Shown here: positions 1 through 8,158 of the stretch, piece by piece
Layout of the letters: the number at the start of each line of letters is the position of its first letter
Numbering within the stretch: the first letter of the stretch is position 1
Source of the DNA: an uncultured Bacteroides sp.
GTDB lineage: Bacteria > Bacteroidota > Bacteroidia > Bacteroidales > Bacteroidaceae
Direction: 5' to 3'
DNA: 37,378 nt
NCBI RefSeq assembly: GCF_910578895.1
Contig: NZ_CAJTSC010000004.1
Span: 56,346 to 93,723, forward strand
Position numbers and translations under genes: made by a program
The notes under the pieces: generated by a model
Told to the model about the DNA's origin: nothing
Seen by the model: the letters and a program-made list of their open reading frames with translations, nothing else
Database searches by the model: none

Positions 1-1
1 T

Positions 2-118
2 GGCAGCGGTCCTGTCATCTTCGGAGGCGGAGGCTTCGGAAGCGGAGGTGGCGGCTTTAGCGGCGGCAGTTTCGGTGGCGGCATGGGCGGCGGCGGTGGA
101 GCCGGGTCAAGATTTTAA
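2..118 (+). CDS. C-terminal tail of a TPM-domain (YgcG-like) membrane protein, partial
   Basis: Only the last 38 codons are in the window; the reading frame enters at base 2 and stops at TAA 116-118. The translated tail is almost entirely glycine, serine and phenylalanine (runs such as GGGGF and GGGMGGGGG) and ends in GSRF. A low-complexity Gly-rich tail of this kind ending just before a lemA gene is typical of the YgcG family, whose N-terminal TPM domain lies outside the window. The stop codon is 39 bases before the LemA start, so the two are probably co-transcribed. The family call rests on composition and neighbourhood, because the diagnostic domain cannot be seen here. Confidence 0.6.
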   Translation, partial: GSGPVIFGGGGFGSGGGGFSGGSFGGGMGGGGGAGSRF

Positions 119-157
119 AAAGAAACAACATTCAAATAATCAATAAATAAAAAGAGT

Positions 158-760
158 ATGAAAAAATCAACCATTATCATCATTGTTGTTGTAGCCCTTC
201 TTGGCATTTGTGTAGCCTCTCTTGGCATTTGGGGCGTTACCGGTTATAACGGACTTGTCACTATGGACGAAAACGTCAGCGGACAGTGGTCTAACGTTGA
301 AACACAATACCAACGCCGTGCCGACCTGATACCGAATCTTGTAAATACAGTCAAAGGCTATGCCTCTCACGAACAAGAGACACTGCAAGGTGTGATAGAA
401 GCGCGCAGCAAGGCCACACAGATGACCGTAAACGCCAATGACCTGACACCGGAGAAGCTGGCGGAATACCAAAAGGCACAAGGTGCGGTTACTTCCGCCC
501 TCGGCAAACTGCTTGCCATTACCGAAAACTATCCCGACCTGAAGGCAAACCAGAACTTCCTCGAACTGCAAGCACAACTGGAAGGTACGGAAAACCGTAT
601 CAACGTGGCGCGCACCAACTTCAACAATGCCGCCAAGGAGTATAATCAAACCATCCGCCGTTTCCCGAAAAACATTCTCGCAGGCCTGTTCGGTTTCGAA
701 AAGCGTGCCTATTTCGAAGCAGCCGAAGGTGCCGAACAGGCTCCGAAGGTTGAGTTCTAA
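158..760 (+). CDS. lemA: LemA family protein
   Basis: This 200-residue protein has one N-terminal membrane segment (about residues 5-27, very rich in I and V) followed by a long, mostly helical soluble part. The family signatures are visible: YNGLV just after the membrane segment, the block QYQRRADLIPNLV, the KGYASHE stretch, and the C-terminal YNQTIRRFP followed by FGFEKRAYF. Length and domain order match ordinary LemA proteins. LemA proteins are inner-membrane anchored with the helical bundle outside the cytoplasm; their molecular role is not settled. The gene directly follows a Gly-rich TPM/YgcG tail, the usual partner. The start has no competing upstream ATG close by. Nothing looks truncated. 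Confidence 0.95.
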   Translation: MKKSTIIIIVVVALLGICVASLGIWGVTGYNGLVTMDENVSGQWSNVETQYQRRADLIPNLVNTVKGYASHEQETLQGVIEARSKATQMTVNANDLTPEKLAEYQKAQGAVTSALGKLLAITENYPDLKANQNFLELQAQLEGTENRINVARTNFNNAAKEYNQTIRRFPKNILAGLFGFEKRAYFEAAEGAEQAPKVEF

Positions 761-811
761 TCCCCAAAGGAAGAAATAGGGATTGAAAAGGGAGAAAAAC
801 CCATACACAAT

Positions 812-873
812 CTTTTAGACACTGATGACACTGATAACGCGGATTTTTTTGATTTATCCACATCATCAGTGTC
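812..873. repeat. Degenerate copy of the GATGACAC/GATAACGC hairpin repeat
   Basis: Starting at 812 the sequence reads CTTTTAGACACTGATGACAC and continues TGATAACGC. It differs at only two positions from the left arm of the long palindrome at 17938-18023. The arms that still pair are GACACTGATGA (818-828) and TCATCAGTGTC (863-873), 11 of 11, around a T-rich loop. The rest of the right arm has decayed. It lies about 50 bases after the LemA stop, so it could act as a transcript-end hairpin. Confidence 0.7.
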
Positions 874-911
874 ACGGTTCTTTCATTTACAGCAGCCAGA
901 GACGCTAAAGA

Positions 912-962
912 AGTAAAAGCCGATACTCTTCGTATGTATTTACGGAAGTATCGGCTTTTACT
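912..962. terminator. Perfect 16-base inverted repeat, possible terminator
   Basis: AGTAAAAGCCGATACT (912-927) is the exact reverse complement of AGTATCGGCTTTTACT (947-962), with a 19-base loop. The stem is long and stable, but no long T tract follows on either strand. A rho-independent terminator is therefore only one reading. It could instead be an mRNA-stabilising 3' hairpin or a mobile hairpin element. It lies 150 bases past lemA. Confidence 0.5.
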
Positions 963-1042
963 CCTTGTCCCCGAAGGGTGATAACCCTCTCCGGCTCCCG
1001 CAAATCCTTCCCTCGTGACTGACAGTTTCTTTTTCTTCCGAT

Positions 1043-1130
1043 GTTCCCACTTAATTGGGAACGTGTTCCCTGCTTGTTGGGAACGTATTCCCAATGAGGT
1101 GGGAACGCGTTCCCGGCAAGCTGGGAATAA
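1043..1130. repeat. Four tandem 22-base units, each an interrupted palindrome
   Basis: The units start at 1043, 1065, 1087 and 1109. Each has the form [G/A]TTCCC, then ten variable bases, then GGGAA[C/T], then four to five bases. The palindromic ends are conserved while the central bases differ, so each unit can fold into a 5-6 bp hairpin or present a two-fold symmetric binding site. A partial fifth GTTCC follows at 1132. No cas gene is near and the period is too short for a CRISPR array. Confidence 0.85.
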
Positions 1131-1436
1131 AGTTCCACCATGCAGAAAACGAGTGGCACTCATATCTCTCTGACAATAAACACCTTGCGAGGATGTTTCG
1201 CCCACCTGTTTTTATCCGTTTGTTCATCACCGCTCCGTTTCTGTTTCTCCGCTTCCGCCTGTCCGTTTGTGCGGTCTCTCCGGTCGTGTTCCCCGGTACA
1301 TTTCTCCCCATCCGGTTTCCGTCCGTTTTTATATTCCATGCCGCCCGGCATATTCCTCAATTACAGGCATGGCAGAATAAAATACTTTTTTCGGAAAAAT
1401 TAAGCAGGTTCCAAGAGTTTATTTCAAAAGTTATCT

Positions 1437-1444
1437 TAGTTTTG
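1437..1444 (+). promoter_or_regulatory. Bacteroides-type -7 box upstream of the lipoprotein gene
   Basis: TAGTTTTG fits the Bacteroidales -7 consensus TAnnTTTG and lies 34 bases before the ATG at 1479. No clear TTTG -33 element is seen at the right distance, so this is a moderate call. Confidence 0.45.
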
Positions 1445-1478
1445 TATCCTATTATCAATCACAAAACTACTCTGACTC

Positions 1479-2456
1479 ATGAAACATCCGCATGGCTATC
1501 CGTACCTTCTGTTTCTGCTACTGTTACCCATCCTACATGCCTGCAACGGAGACGTGTTTGTGGATGAAGTCAAACTTCCCCTCACCGAAGCCACGCTCAG
1601 CGGTGACGGCGACACGCTGGTTCTCCGCTTCAATACCCCGGAGTGGCTGTTGGTCAACGCCTACGAAGGTAACGACGTTTACGGGCTTTCCGGACATTTA
1701 TACACTTTAGACGGCACAGACATGGGTATCATCCCCTCCTGCTACTTGAAAGACAAAGGTAAAATCGTAGTAACAGGTCTCTCCCGGGAGCTAATCTTCA
1801 CCCGCTCCAACGACCGGGAACTGCAAGTGTGCATCGGAGAGAATATCACCGGACGTCCTTTCCACTTTTCCATACTGATAGGCAACAAGGAACACTACGG
1901 CAGGGAACAAGAGATATTCCTCACCCAAGACTCCGGCAGCGGTTACGTGATAGACCGGATAGAATACAGCCTCATTCCGGAGTCTGTGAATACCGAAACA
2001 GCAGAAGAACTCTATCTGTCACATTACAAGTACACCGACAAGCCGGAGGTGCGCACCTACAACCTGAACGAGCATATGTACCGCCATGTGCTACTCTCCT
2101 GCCCCACTGAGATTAACTTTGCACAAACGGACGACAATCCCCCCACCATCGAACTCCCCTCTGCCGATATCTCTCAGGGAGTGAAACCCAGCAACGACCG
2201 CATAAAGTACTTCCAGTACGGAAACGACCTGGTTGAAATGAGCGTGCAACCGCCCTTTATGTATACCGTGACCTTGCAACAGGGCATTACAAATATCAAG
2301 CGCACAGTCGAACGTCAGGTTTATTCTGCCAACTATACCCTTTTTCTGCGCAACGCCGGGACGGGAAAACCCTACACCGTGCAAGGCATCCTATGTAGCA
2401 AGACACCGACAGGAACGATTGGCTCCAAGTTGGAACACCAAAAGAACGACAAGTGA
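1479..2456 (+). CDS. Hypothetical lipoprotein
   Basis: This 325-residue protein has a lipoprotein signal: a hydrophobic stretch of L and F (residues 9-19) followed by the lipobox LHAC with Cys22, so it should be anchored in the envelope and probably exported. The mature part looks beta-rich (alternating patterns such as GDTLVLRFNT and YTVTLQQG), which suggests a beta-sandwich. I do not recognise a named domain. The stop codon overlaps an ATG at 2453, and the next gene, a PagL-like outer-membrane protein, follows within 45 bases, so the two are very likely one operon and may work together at the outer membrane. The start is supported by the signal peptide and by the -7 box at 1437. No function is assigned. 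Confidence 0.8.
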   Translation: MKHPHGYPYLLFLLLLPILHACNGDVFVDEVKLPLTEATLSGDGDTLVLRFNTPEWLLVNAYEGNDVYGLSGHLYTLDGTDMGIIPSCYLKDKGKIVVTGLSRELIFTRSNDRELQVCIGENITGRPFHFSILIGNKEHYGREQEIFLTQDSGSGYVIDRIEYSLIPESVNTETAEELYLSHYKYTDKPEVRTYNLNEHMYRHVLLSCPTEINFAQTDDNPPTIELPSADISQGVKPSNDRIKYFQYGNDLVEMSVQPPFMYTVTLQQGITNIKRTVERQVYSANYTLFLRNAGTGKPYTVQGILCSKTPTGTIGSKLEHQKNDK

Positions 2457-2500
2457 CAAGGAACAAGATTACGAGTAAAAAAACACAAGCCTATACAACC

Positions 2501-3733
2501 ATGAGAACGATTCATAAACTATTGGTAACCCTGCTCCTTGCGGGGCAGACCGTCAACGTACTGGGGGCGCAAGGCGCTGCGATGTCCGAACAGACAGACA
2601 CTCTGCCCCATCCCCTGCACCGCCCCCTCCACAAATTGTCAGTGGACGTGCGCCCTGCTTACCTGGCTCCCACCAACAGTTTCTTCAAAGGGAGCAACGC
2701 CGACGGACGGCACATGAACACGTTCTTGTCCGGTCATTTGAAATATGGCGTCCAGTTCAATCCCGACTCCAAGCCGGGCAAACTCTATCCGCACACCACG
2801 CAAGGCATCGGGCTTTCCCTCAACACATTGTTCAACAACACGGAAACAGGCACGCCCGCAGCACTCTACGTTTTCCAAAGTTCACGCATCGCCACCCTCG
2901 CGCCACGGTTGTCACTGGACTATGAATGGAACTTCGGCGCATCTTTCGGCTGGAAAAAATATAACGAGAACCTCAATCGCTACAACCTGGTGACAGGCTC
3001 CAAAATCAATGCCTACATCAACCTGGGCTTCTTCCTGAACTGGCAGGTGTCTCCCCGTTGGAACCTCACCGCCGGCTTGGAAGGCAGCCACTTCTCCAAC
3101 GGCAATTCCCACTACCCCAATTCGGGCGTCAATACCTTAGGAGCACGGATAGGCATCACGCGCAACTTCGGCGACGAACAGTTCCTTTCCAAAGCACAAG
3201 CCGCCCTGCCGCCACGTGAACGGACATTCCTGCCGCACGTCAGTTACGACCTCACGCTCTACGGCGCCACCAAGATACGCGGCTGGGCGGACAACCACAA
3301 CAGCACATTGGTACCCGGCTCGTTCGGAGTGGCGGGCATCAACTTCAACCCGATGTATAACTTCCACCGCATGTTGCGGGCAGGACTTTCGCTCGATGCG
3401 CAGTATGACGAAAGCGCCAACATCCGGCAGCATCTGGCAGGCACGGACGAACACGGAAAACCGAAATTCTACCGTCCTCCCTTCAAGGAGCAGTTCAATG
3501 CCGGACTCTCGGCGCGTTGCGAATTTGTCATGCCCGTTTTCTCCATCAACATCGGTGTAGGCTATCACTTCCTGCACAAGGGCGAAGACACAAAAGGATG
3601 GTATCAGGTGCTTGCCCTCAAGACGTCCATCACCCGCAACCTCTACCTGCACACCGGCTACCAGCTACAGAACTTCCACGATCCCAACCACCTGATGCTG
3701 GGACTGGGATGGCGGTTCAACAACCGGAGATAG
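2501..3733 (+). CDS. PagL-like outer membrane protein (acyloxyacyl hydrolase / lipid A 3-O-deacylase family)
   Basis: The 410-residue form starting at ATG 2501 gives a clean signal peptide (MRTIHKLLVTLLLAGQ, then Ala-rich). An in-frame ATG at 2453 would put 16 polar residues in front of it, so 2501 is preferred. The body shows alternating beta-strand patterns and ends in a short strand finishing LGWRFNNRR, as expected of a beta-barrel. Residues 197-201 read HFSNG and are followed by YPNSGVNTLG, matching the PagL active-site block with His197 and Ser199. In PagL the triad is His-Ser-Glu with Glu 12 residues after Ser; here that position is Asn211. PagL removes the 3-O acyl chain of lipid A at the outer membrane, but activity in this protein is uncertain. 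It is roughly twice PagL length. It is cotranscribed with the lipoprotein at 1479. Confidence 0.75.
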   Translation: MRTIHKLLVTLLLAGQTVNVLGAQGAAMSEQTDTLPHPLHRPLHKLSVDVRPAYLAPTNSFFKGSNADGRHMNTFLSGHLKYGVQFNPDSKPGKLYPHTTQGIGLSLNTLFNNTETGTPAALYVFQSSRIATLAPRLSLDYEWNFGASFGWKKYNENLNRYNLVTGSKINAYINLGFFLNWQVSPRWNLTAGLEGSHFSNGNSHYPNSGVNTLGARIGITRNFGDEQFLSKAQAALPPRERTFLPHVSYDLTLYGATKIRGWADNHNSTLVPGSFGVAGINFNPMYNFHRMLRAGLSLDAQYDESANIRQHLAGTDEHGKPKFYRPPFKEQFNAGLSARCEFVMPVFSINIGVGYHFLHKGEDTKGWYQVLALKTSITRNLYLHTGYQLQNFHDPNHLMLGLGWRFNNRR

Positions 3734-3810
3734 CCCGATGGCAGGGTGTTCCCTATAGAGGGTACTCCACATTTCTCACACAAAATCAAGGTTGTAATCG
3801 AAATAATCAC

Positions 3811-3818
3811 TACTTTTG
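3811..3818 (+). promoter_or_regulatory. -7 box upstream of purM
   Basis: TACTTTTG matches TAnnTTTG and lies 29 bases before the ATG at 3848. A GTTG at 3791-3794 could be a weak -33 element, but the 16-base spacing is short. The box separates purM from the preceding outer-membrane gene. Confidence 0.45.
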
Positions 3819-3847
3819 CACATCCAATAGAACAAACTTATTATCTC

Positions 3848-5017
3848 ATGAGTAATCAACGATATATGATGAGAGGTGTCAGCGCATCCAAAGAAGATGT
3901 GCACAACGCCATTAAAAACATTGACAAAGGTATTTTCCCGCAGGCTTTCTGCAAAATCATCCCCGACATCCTGGGTGGTGACCCTGAGTATTGCAACATC
4001 ATGCACGCCGACGGCGCAGGCACAAAATCCAGTCTGGCATACATGTACTGGAAAGAGACCGGTGACCTCTCCGTATGGAAAGGCATCGCACAGGACGCGC
4101 TGATTATGAACATCGACGACCTGCTTTGCGTAGGTGCGGTAGACAACATCCTGGTGTCAAGCACCATCGGACGCAACAAACTGCTCATTCCCGGAGAAGT
4201 GATTTCCGCCATCATCAACGGCACGGACGAGCTTCTTGCCGAACTGCGCGAAATGGGTGTAGGCGTATATGCCACCGGCGGCGAGACTGCCGATGTGGGC
4301 GACCTGGTACGCACCATTATCGTAGACTCTACGGTGACTTGCCGCATGAAACGTTCGGACGTTATCGACAATGCCAATATCCGTCCGGGCGATGTGATTG
4401 TAGGCCTCTCCTCTTGCGGGCAAGCCACCTACGAGAAAGAGTACAACGGCGGCATGGGCAGCAACGGCCTTACCAGTGCCCGCCACGATGTGTTCGCCAA
4501 ATATCTGGCAGAAAAATATCCGGAAAGCTACGACAAAGCCGTGCCCGACGAACTGGTATACAGCGGCGGGCTGAAACTGACGGACAGTGTGGAAGGCAGT
4601 CCGCTGGATGCCGGAAAGCTCGTCCTCTCCCCCACACGCACCTACGCTCCGGTAGTGAAGAAGTTGCTTGATGCACTTCGTCCCGAAATCCACGGCATGG
4701 TGCACTGCTCCGGCGGCGCACAGACCAAGGTGCTGCACTTCGTAGGCGACAACTGCCGCGTCATCAAAGACAACCTCTTCCCCGTACCGCCCCTGTTCAA
4801 GACCATCAAGGAACAAAGCGATACGGACTGGAGCGAAATGTACAAGGTGTTCAATATGGGCCATCGCCTGGAAGTGTATCTCTCGCCCGAACATGCCGAA
4901 GAGGTGATTGCCATCAGCAAGAGCTTCGGTATCGATGCGCAGATTGTGGGACGCATCGAAGAGAGCGACAAGAAGGAGCTTATAATAAAGAGTGAATTCG
5001 GAGAGTTCAAATACTAA
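3848..5017 (+). CDS. purM: Phosphoribosylformylglycinamidine cyclo-ligase (AIR synthase), Bacteroidetes type
   Basis: This 389-residue cytosolic enzyme belongs to the PurM/AIR synthase superfamily. PurM converts FGAM and ATP to aminoimidazole ribonucleotide, the fifth step of purine synthesis. Visible signatures are the N-terminal HADGAGTK (residues 53-60), equivalent to the ATP-binding loop of the family, QDALIMNIDDLLCVGA, and GGETAD at 144-149 (GGETAEM in classical PurM). A glycine-rich segment GGMGSNGLTSARHD follows. The start at 3848 is chosen because the frame upstream of it has no family similarity and contains the -7 box at 3811. The sequence is more divergent than the E. coli enzyme. 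Other superfamily members such as ThiL, SelD or HypE fit less well. prfA follows 44 bases later. Confidence 0.85.
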   Translation: MSNQRYMMRGVSASKEDVHNAIKNIDKGIFPQAFCKIIPDILGGDPEYCNIMHADGAGTKSSLAYMYWKETGDLSVWKGIAQDALIMNIDDLLCVGAVDNILVSSTIGRNKLLIPGEVISAIINGTDELLAELREMGVGVYATGGETADVGDLVRTIIVDSTVTCRMKRSDVIDNANIRPGDVIVGLSSCGQATYEKEYNGGMGSNGLTSARHDVFAKYLAEKYPESYDKAVPDELVYSGGLKLTDSVEGSPLDAGKLVLSPTRTYAPVVKKLLDALRPEIHGMVHCSGGAQTKVLHFVGDNCRVIKDNLFPVPPLFKTIKEQSDTDWSEMYKVFNMGHRLEVYLSPEHAEEVIAISKSFGIDAQIVGRIEESDKKELIIKSEFGEFKY

Positions 5018-5061
5018 CCGCCTTGTATGAAAGGGAGCATGAAATTGGCTGAATAGAAGAT

Positions 5062-6174
5062 ATGGCAGACAACAACACTATATTAGAAAAGCTGGACGGA
5101 CTTGTGGCACGCTTCGAGGAAGTCTCCACGCTGATTACAGACCCGGCGGTGATTGCCGACCAAAAGCGTTACGTCAAACTCACCAAAGAGTACAAAGAAC
5201 TGGGCGACCTGATGGATGCCCGCAAGGAGTACATGCAAGTATTGAGCGGCATCGAAGAGGCGAAAGAAATCATCGCCAACGAAACAGACCCCGAAATGCG
5301 TGAAATGGCACGTGAAGAGTTGGATGCCTGCCAGACGCGCCAGCCGGAACTGGAAGAAGAGATTAAACTGCTGCTTGTGCCTGCCGACCCGCAGGACAGC
5401 CGCAATGCCATTCTTGAAATCCGTGGCGGCGCAGGCGGAGACGAAGCCGCCATCTTTGCAGGCGACCTCTTCCGCATGTACACCAAATATTGCGAGGCGA
5501 AAGGCTGGCGGCTCGACATATCCAGTGCCAACGAAGGTGCCGCCGGCGGTTTCAAGGAAATCATCTGTTCCGTAACGGGCGACAACGTATACGGCACGCT
5601 GAAATACGAATCGGGCGTGCACCGCGTGCAGCGTGTGCCCGCCACCGAAACGCAAGGACGCGTGCATACCTCTGCCGCATCCGTAGCCGTGCTTCCCGAA
5701 GCCGAAGAGTTTGACGTGGTCATCAACGAAGGCGAAATCAAATGGGATACTTTCCGAAGCGGCGGTGCAGGCGGCCAGAATGTAAACAAAGTGGAATCGG
5801 GTGTGCGCCTGCGCTACAACTGGAAGAACCCGAACACGGGAGTGGTGGAGGAAATCCTCATCGAATGTACCGAAACGCGCGATCAGCCGAAGAACAAAGA
5901 GCGTGCCCTCTCGCGCCTGCGTACCTTTATTTATGACAAAGAGCATCAGAAATACATCGACGATATCGCCTCCAAACGCAAGACAATGGTCAGCACCGGC
6001 GACCGCTCTGCCAAGATACGTACCTACAACTATCCGCAGGGACGCATCACTGACCACCGCATCAACTATACCATCTACAACCTTGCCGCCTTTATGGACG
6101 GCGACATCCAGGACTGCATCGACCACCTGATTGTTGCAGAAAATGCGGAAAGGCTGAAAGAAAGCGAACTGTAG
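5062..6174 (+). CDS. prfA: Peptide chain release factor 1
   Basis: This 370-residue protein recognises UAA and UAG in the ribosomal A site and triggers peptidyl-tRNA hydrolysis. The codon-recognition tripeptide is Pro-Ala-Thr at residues 193-195, the RF1 type (RF2 would have SPF). The catalytic GGQ is at residues 237-239 in SGGAGGQNVNK. The N-terminal helical domain and the GGAGGDEAAIF block are typical, and the length is close to usual RF1. The genes stand in the order purM, prfA, DUF4153, pyrF on one strand with short gaps, so read-through from the purM promoter is likely. No programmed frameshift site of the prfB type is seen. Confidence 0.97.
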   Translation: MADNNTILEKLDGLVARFEEVSTLITDPAVIADQKRYVKLTKEYKELGDLMDARKEYMQVLSGIEEAKEIIANETDPEMREMAREELDACQTRQPELEEEIKLLLVPADPQDSRNAILEIRGGAGGDEAAIFAGDLFRMYTKYCEAKGWRLDISSANEGAAGGFKEIICSVTGDNVYGTLKYESGVHRVQRVPATETQGRVHTSAASVAVLPEAEEFDVVINEGEIKWDTFRSGGAGGQNVNKVESGVRLRYNWKNPNTGVVEEILIECTETRDQPKNKERALSRLRTFIYDKEHQKYIDDIASKRKTMVSTGDRSAKIRTYNYPQGRITDHRINYTIYNLAAFMDGDIQDCIDHLIVAENAERLKESEL

Positions 6175-6183
6175 AATATTCCT

Positions 6184-6308
6184 GATTTCTGATTTTAGAT
6201 TTCTTATTGCCGTACGGGCTGAAAGTTCCGACTAATCCGGAATTGCCTTACGGCACTAACGCACCACCAGCCTGAAAGCCTGGTTCCTGAAATCTAAAAT
6301 CTGAAATC
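6184..6308. repeat. Inverted repeat of the GATTTnnGATTTTAGATTTC family
   Basis: GATTTCTGATTTTAGATTTC (6184-6203) pairs with GAAATCTAAAATCTGAAATC (6289-6308) at 19 of 20 positions. The 85-base interior contains a second pair of related segments (TTGCCGTACGG and TTGCCTTACGG). It fills the gap between prfA and the next gene. The same word recurs at 12853-12908 and 13696-13778, so it is a dispersed element. Confidence 0.8.
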
Positions 6309-6324
6309 TTAAACTCTTAAAGTC

Positions 6325-8112
6325 ATGAACGGATTATCAGTAGGAAAGGCATTCCACACAGCCATCACGGCATTCCGGAACTGCCTGAAGCGCTTCCCGG
6401 TTGCGGTGGCTTTCATTTTCGTATTCACCGCTTACCTCATCCGCCTGACAGCAACCAACTGGAAAGGGGAAGACCGGCTACTGTTCGTCATCGGCTACTA
6501 CCTGTCGGTAGGCATCGTGCTCTCACTTACGCTCCACCTATGGAGCGAAGAGGTGAAACGCCGCCTGTGGAAGATTGGCGTGCAACTTGCCGCGCACACC
6601 CTGCTCATAGCCGATGCTTTCATTCTCTATCATCAGTGCAGCCCCGGACATTCGTGGATTGAAATCGGCATCGCCCACGCGGCGGTCATCCTTGCCGTAG
6701 GGCTGTCCGTATTCTTCCTTTCGTTTCTGCGCGAGAAAAACGACATTGCCAGCTGGAACTTTGCGCTGAGCACCGTTTCCTCGTACATCGTCACACAGCT
6801 GATAGGGTTTATCCTATGCGCAGGCACCTGCTTGCTGCTCTTCTCGCTGCACCAGTTGTTCGGCATCCACATCAGCAAAGAGTGCTATATATACATCTAT
6901 TTCCTGTGTACCATAGCACTTGCCCTGACGCTATTTCTCGGACTGTTGCCGCAAGGAGTCAAAAAGTATGACCGCGAACCGCACTCCTCGGAATTTCTGA
7001 ACGGCATCCTGCACTACCTGTTCCTGCCGCTCACAGCCGGATACCTGGCAGTACTCTACGTCTATGCCACCCGCATCCTCATCCGTTGGGAGTTGCCCAC
7101 AGGTTGGGTGTCGTGGCTGGTCGTGACATTGATGACGATGTGCATCGCCATCGAATTCGGGCTATATCCCACTCGGTTCAAGGAAAGTAAGCGGTTCGAC
7201 AATTGGGTTGCCCGCTGGATGCCCGTACTGATACTGCCGCTGTTGCTGCTGATGACCGTAGGCATCGTACGCCGGTTCAACGATTACGGCATCACCCTCA
7301 ACCGTCTCTACCTCGCCACGCTCAACGGCTGGTTCTACATCGTCTGCATCGGGCTGTTCGTCACAAAGGCGCGGCGCATCAACTGGATACCCATTTCGTT
7401 TGCCGTTATCTTCCTGTTGACGTCGGTACTGCCGGTGAATTATGTCAGCATCTCACGCAACTACTTATTAAAAGAGGTGGAAGCCACGATGACAAGTACC
7501 TACAAAGATACGTTGCCCATGAACAACGAGCAATACCTCGACTGGCTGAAGACACTGCCCGAAAAAGAGGCATTGGCAGTGAACAGCCGGTTAAAAAAAC
7601 TGGAAGACTTCTATTGCGACCAAAGCATCTATCGCTTAGTGGACAAGGACGTCAACTATTGGACAGCAAAAAGATACATAATAAAGGAAGAAGCCGTTGT
7701 TGAGGACACAGTGATTGTAGCAGGAGAGGATGGCGACACCATCGGCTTGAAGAAAACGTACTACCGCAACCTACTCACCAAGAGAGTAAACCCGTTGGAT
7801 ATCTCCGGTACCTATACAAGGGTGATGCTGTATGACGATACGATGTACATCTTCGACTTGCAGGCAATAAAAGCGGGCACCATTGCTTTCGCCTTGCCCA
7901 CCGATGATGTCAAAGAAACGCCGGACACCGCCTACGTAGCACTGCAAGATCTGCTTGAATGGGATAAACAGCACAACCTTACACCGCAAACGCTTCGTTG
8001 TAACCGTGCGGGAAACAAGTTCGTGCTGACCCGCTTCCATTTGAATACCGGCGACCCTGCCAAAAAACACTCTGCCACATTGAACTTCAGCGGCATCCAT
8101 CTGAAGAGATAA
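6325..8112 (+). CDS. DUF4153 family integral membrane protein
   Basis: The protein has 595 residues. The first roughly 375 contain about ten strongly hydrophobic segments (for example VAFIFVFTAYLI, LLFVIGYYLSVGIVLSL, ILPLLLLMTVGIV and ISFAVIFLLTSVLPV). The C-terminal 200 residues are soluble, with charged repeats around DTLPMNNEQYLDWLKTLPEKEAL and a beta-rich end. This layout and the N-terminal sequence fit the DUF4153 family, whose biochemical role I do not know. It is not a transporter class I recognise. The gene sits between an inverted repeat (6184-6308) and pyrF and is probably transcribed with them. The first ATG is used; no other start fits the first membrane segment better. Confidence 0.75.
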   Translation: MNGLSVGKAFHTAITAFRNCLKRFPVAVAFIFVFTAYLIRLTATNWKGEDRLLFVIGYYLSVGIVLSLTLHLWSEEVKRRLWKIGVQLAAHTLLIADAFILYHQCSPGHSWIEIGIAHAAVILAVGLSVFFLSFLREKNDIASWNFALSTVSSYIVTQLIGFILCAGTCLLLFSLHQLFGIHISKECYIYIYFLCTIALALTLFLGLLPQGVKKYDREPHSSEFLNGILHYLFLPLTAGYLAVLYVYATRILIRWELPTGWVSWLVVTLMTMCIAIEFGLYPTRFKESKRFDNWVARWMPVLILPLLLLMTVGIVRRFNDYGITLNRLYLATLNGWFYIVCIGLFVTKARRINWIPISFAVIFLLTSVLPVNYVSISRNYLLKEVEATMTSTYKDTLPMNNEQYLDWLKTLPEKEALAVNSRLKKLEDFYCDQSIYRLVDKDVNYWTAKRYIIKEEAVVEDTVIVAGEDGDTIGLKKTYYRNLLTKRVNPLDISGTYTRVMLYDDTMYIFDLQAIKAGTIAFALPTDDVKETPDTAYVALQDLLEWDKQHNLTPQTLRCNRAGNKFVLTRFHLNTGDPAKKHSATLNFSGIHLKR

Positions 8113-8158
8113 CAACCGACAGAAATCTGAAAATCATAAATCAATAAATTCCATCGAT

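Larger units (their letters stand above)
761..1478. other. Gene-free stretch with repeats
   Basis: About 720 bases without a convincing gene. It holds a degenerate hairpin (812-873), a perfect 16-base inverted repeat (912-962), a tandem array of four 22-base palindromic units (1043-1130), a small palindrome (ATGCCG/CGGCAT, 1338-1351), and a pyrimidine-rich plus strand from about 1190 to 1330. Open frames of 60-190 codons exist on both strands, but they run through the repeats or into the next gene and have odd compositions, so I do not call them. A TAnnTTTG box at 1437 ends the stretch. Confidence 0.7.

Noticed and set aside
1043..1130. CRISPR array
   Set aside because: The 22-base period is too short, each unit is itself a palindrome, no spacers of constant length separate identical repeats, and no cas genes are seen.
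1055..1567. Open frame of 170 codons on the plus strand
   Set aside because: It starts inside the tandem palindromes, overlaps the start of the lipoprotein gene in another frame, and its composition is not protein-like.
3746..3847. Upstream extension of purM
   Set aside because: It contains the -7 box and has no similarity to PurM; the ATG at 3848 is the natural start.
5083..6126. Minus-strand open frame of 347 codons
   Set aside because: It is opposite prfA, which has intact PAT and GGQ motifs.
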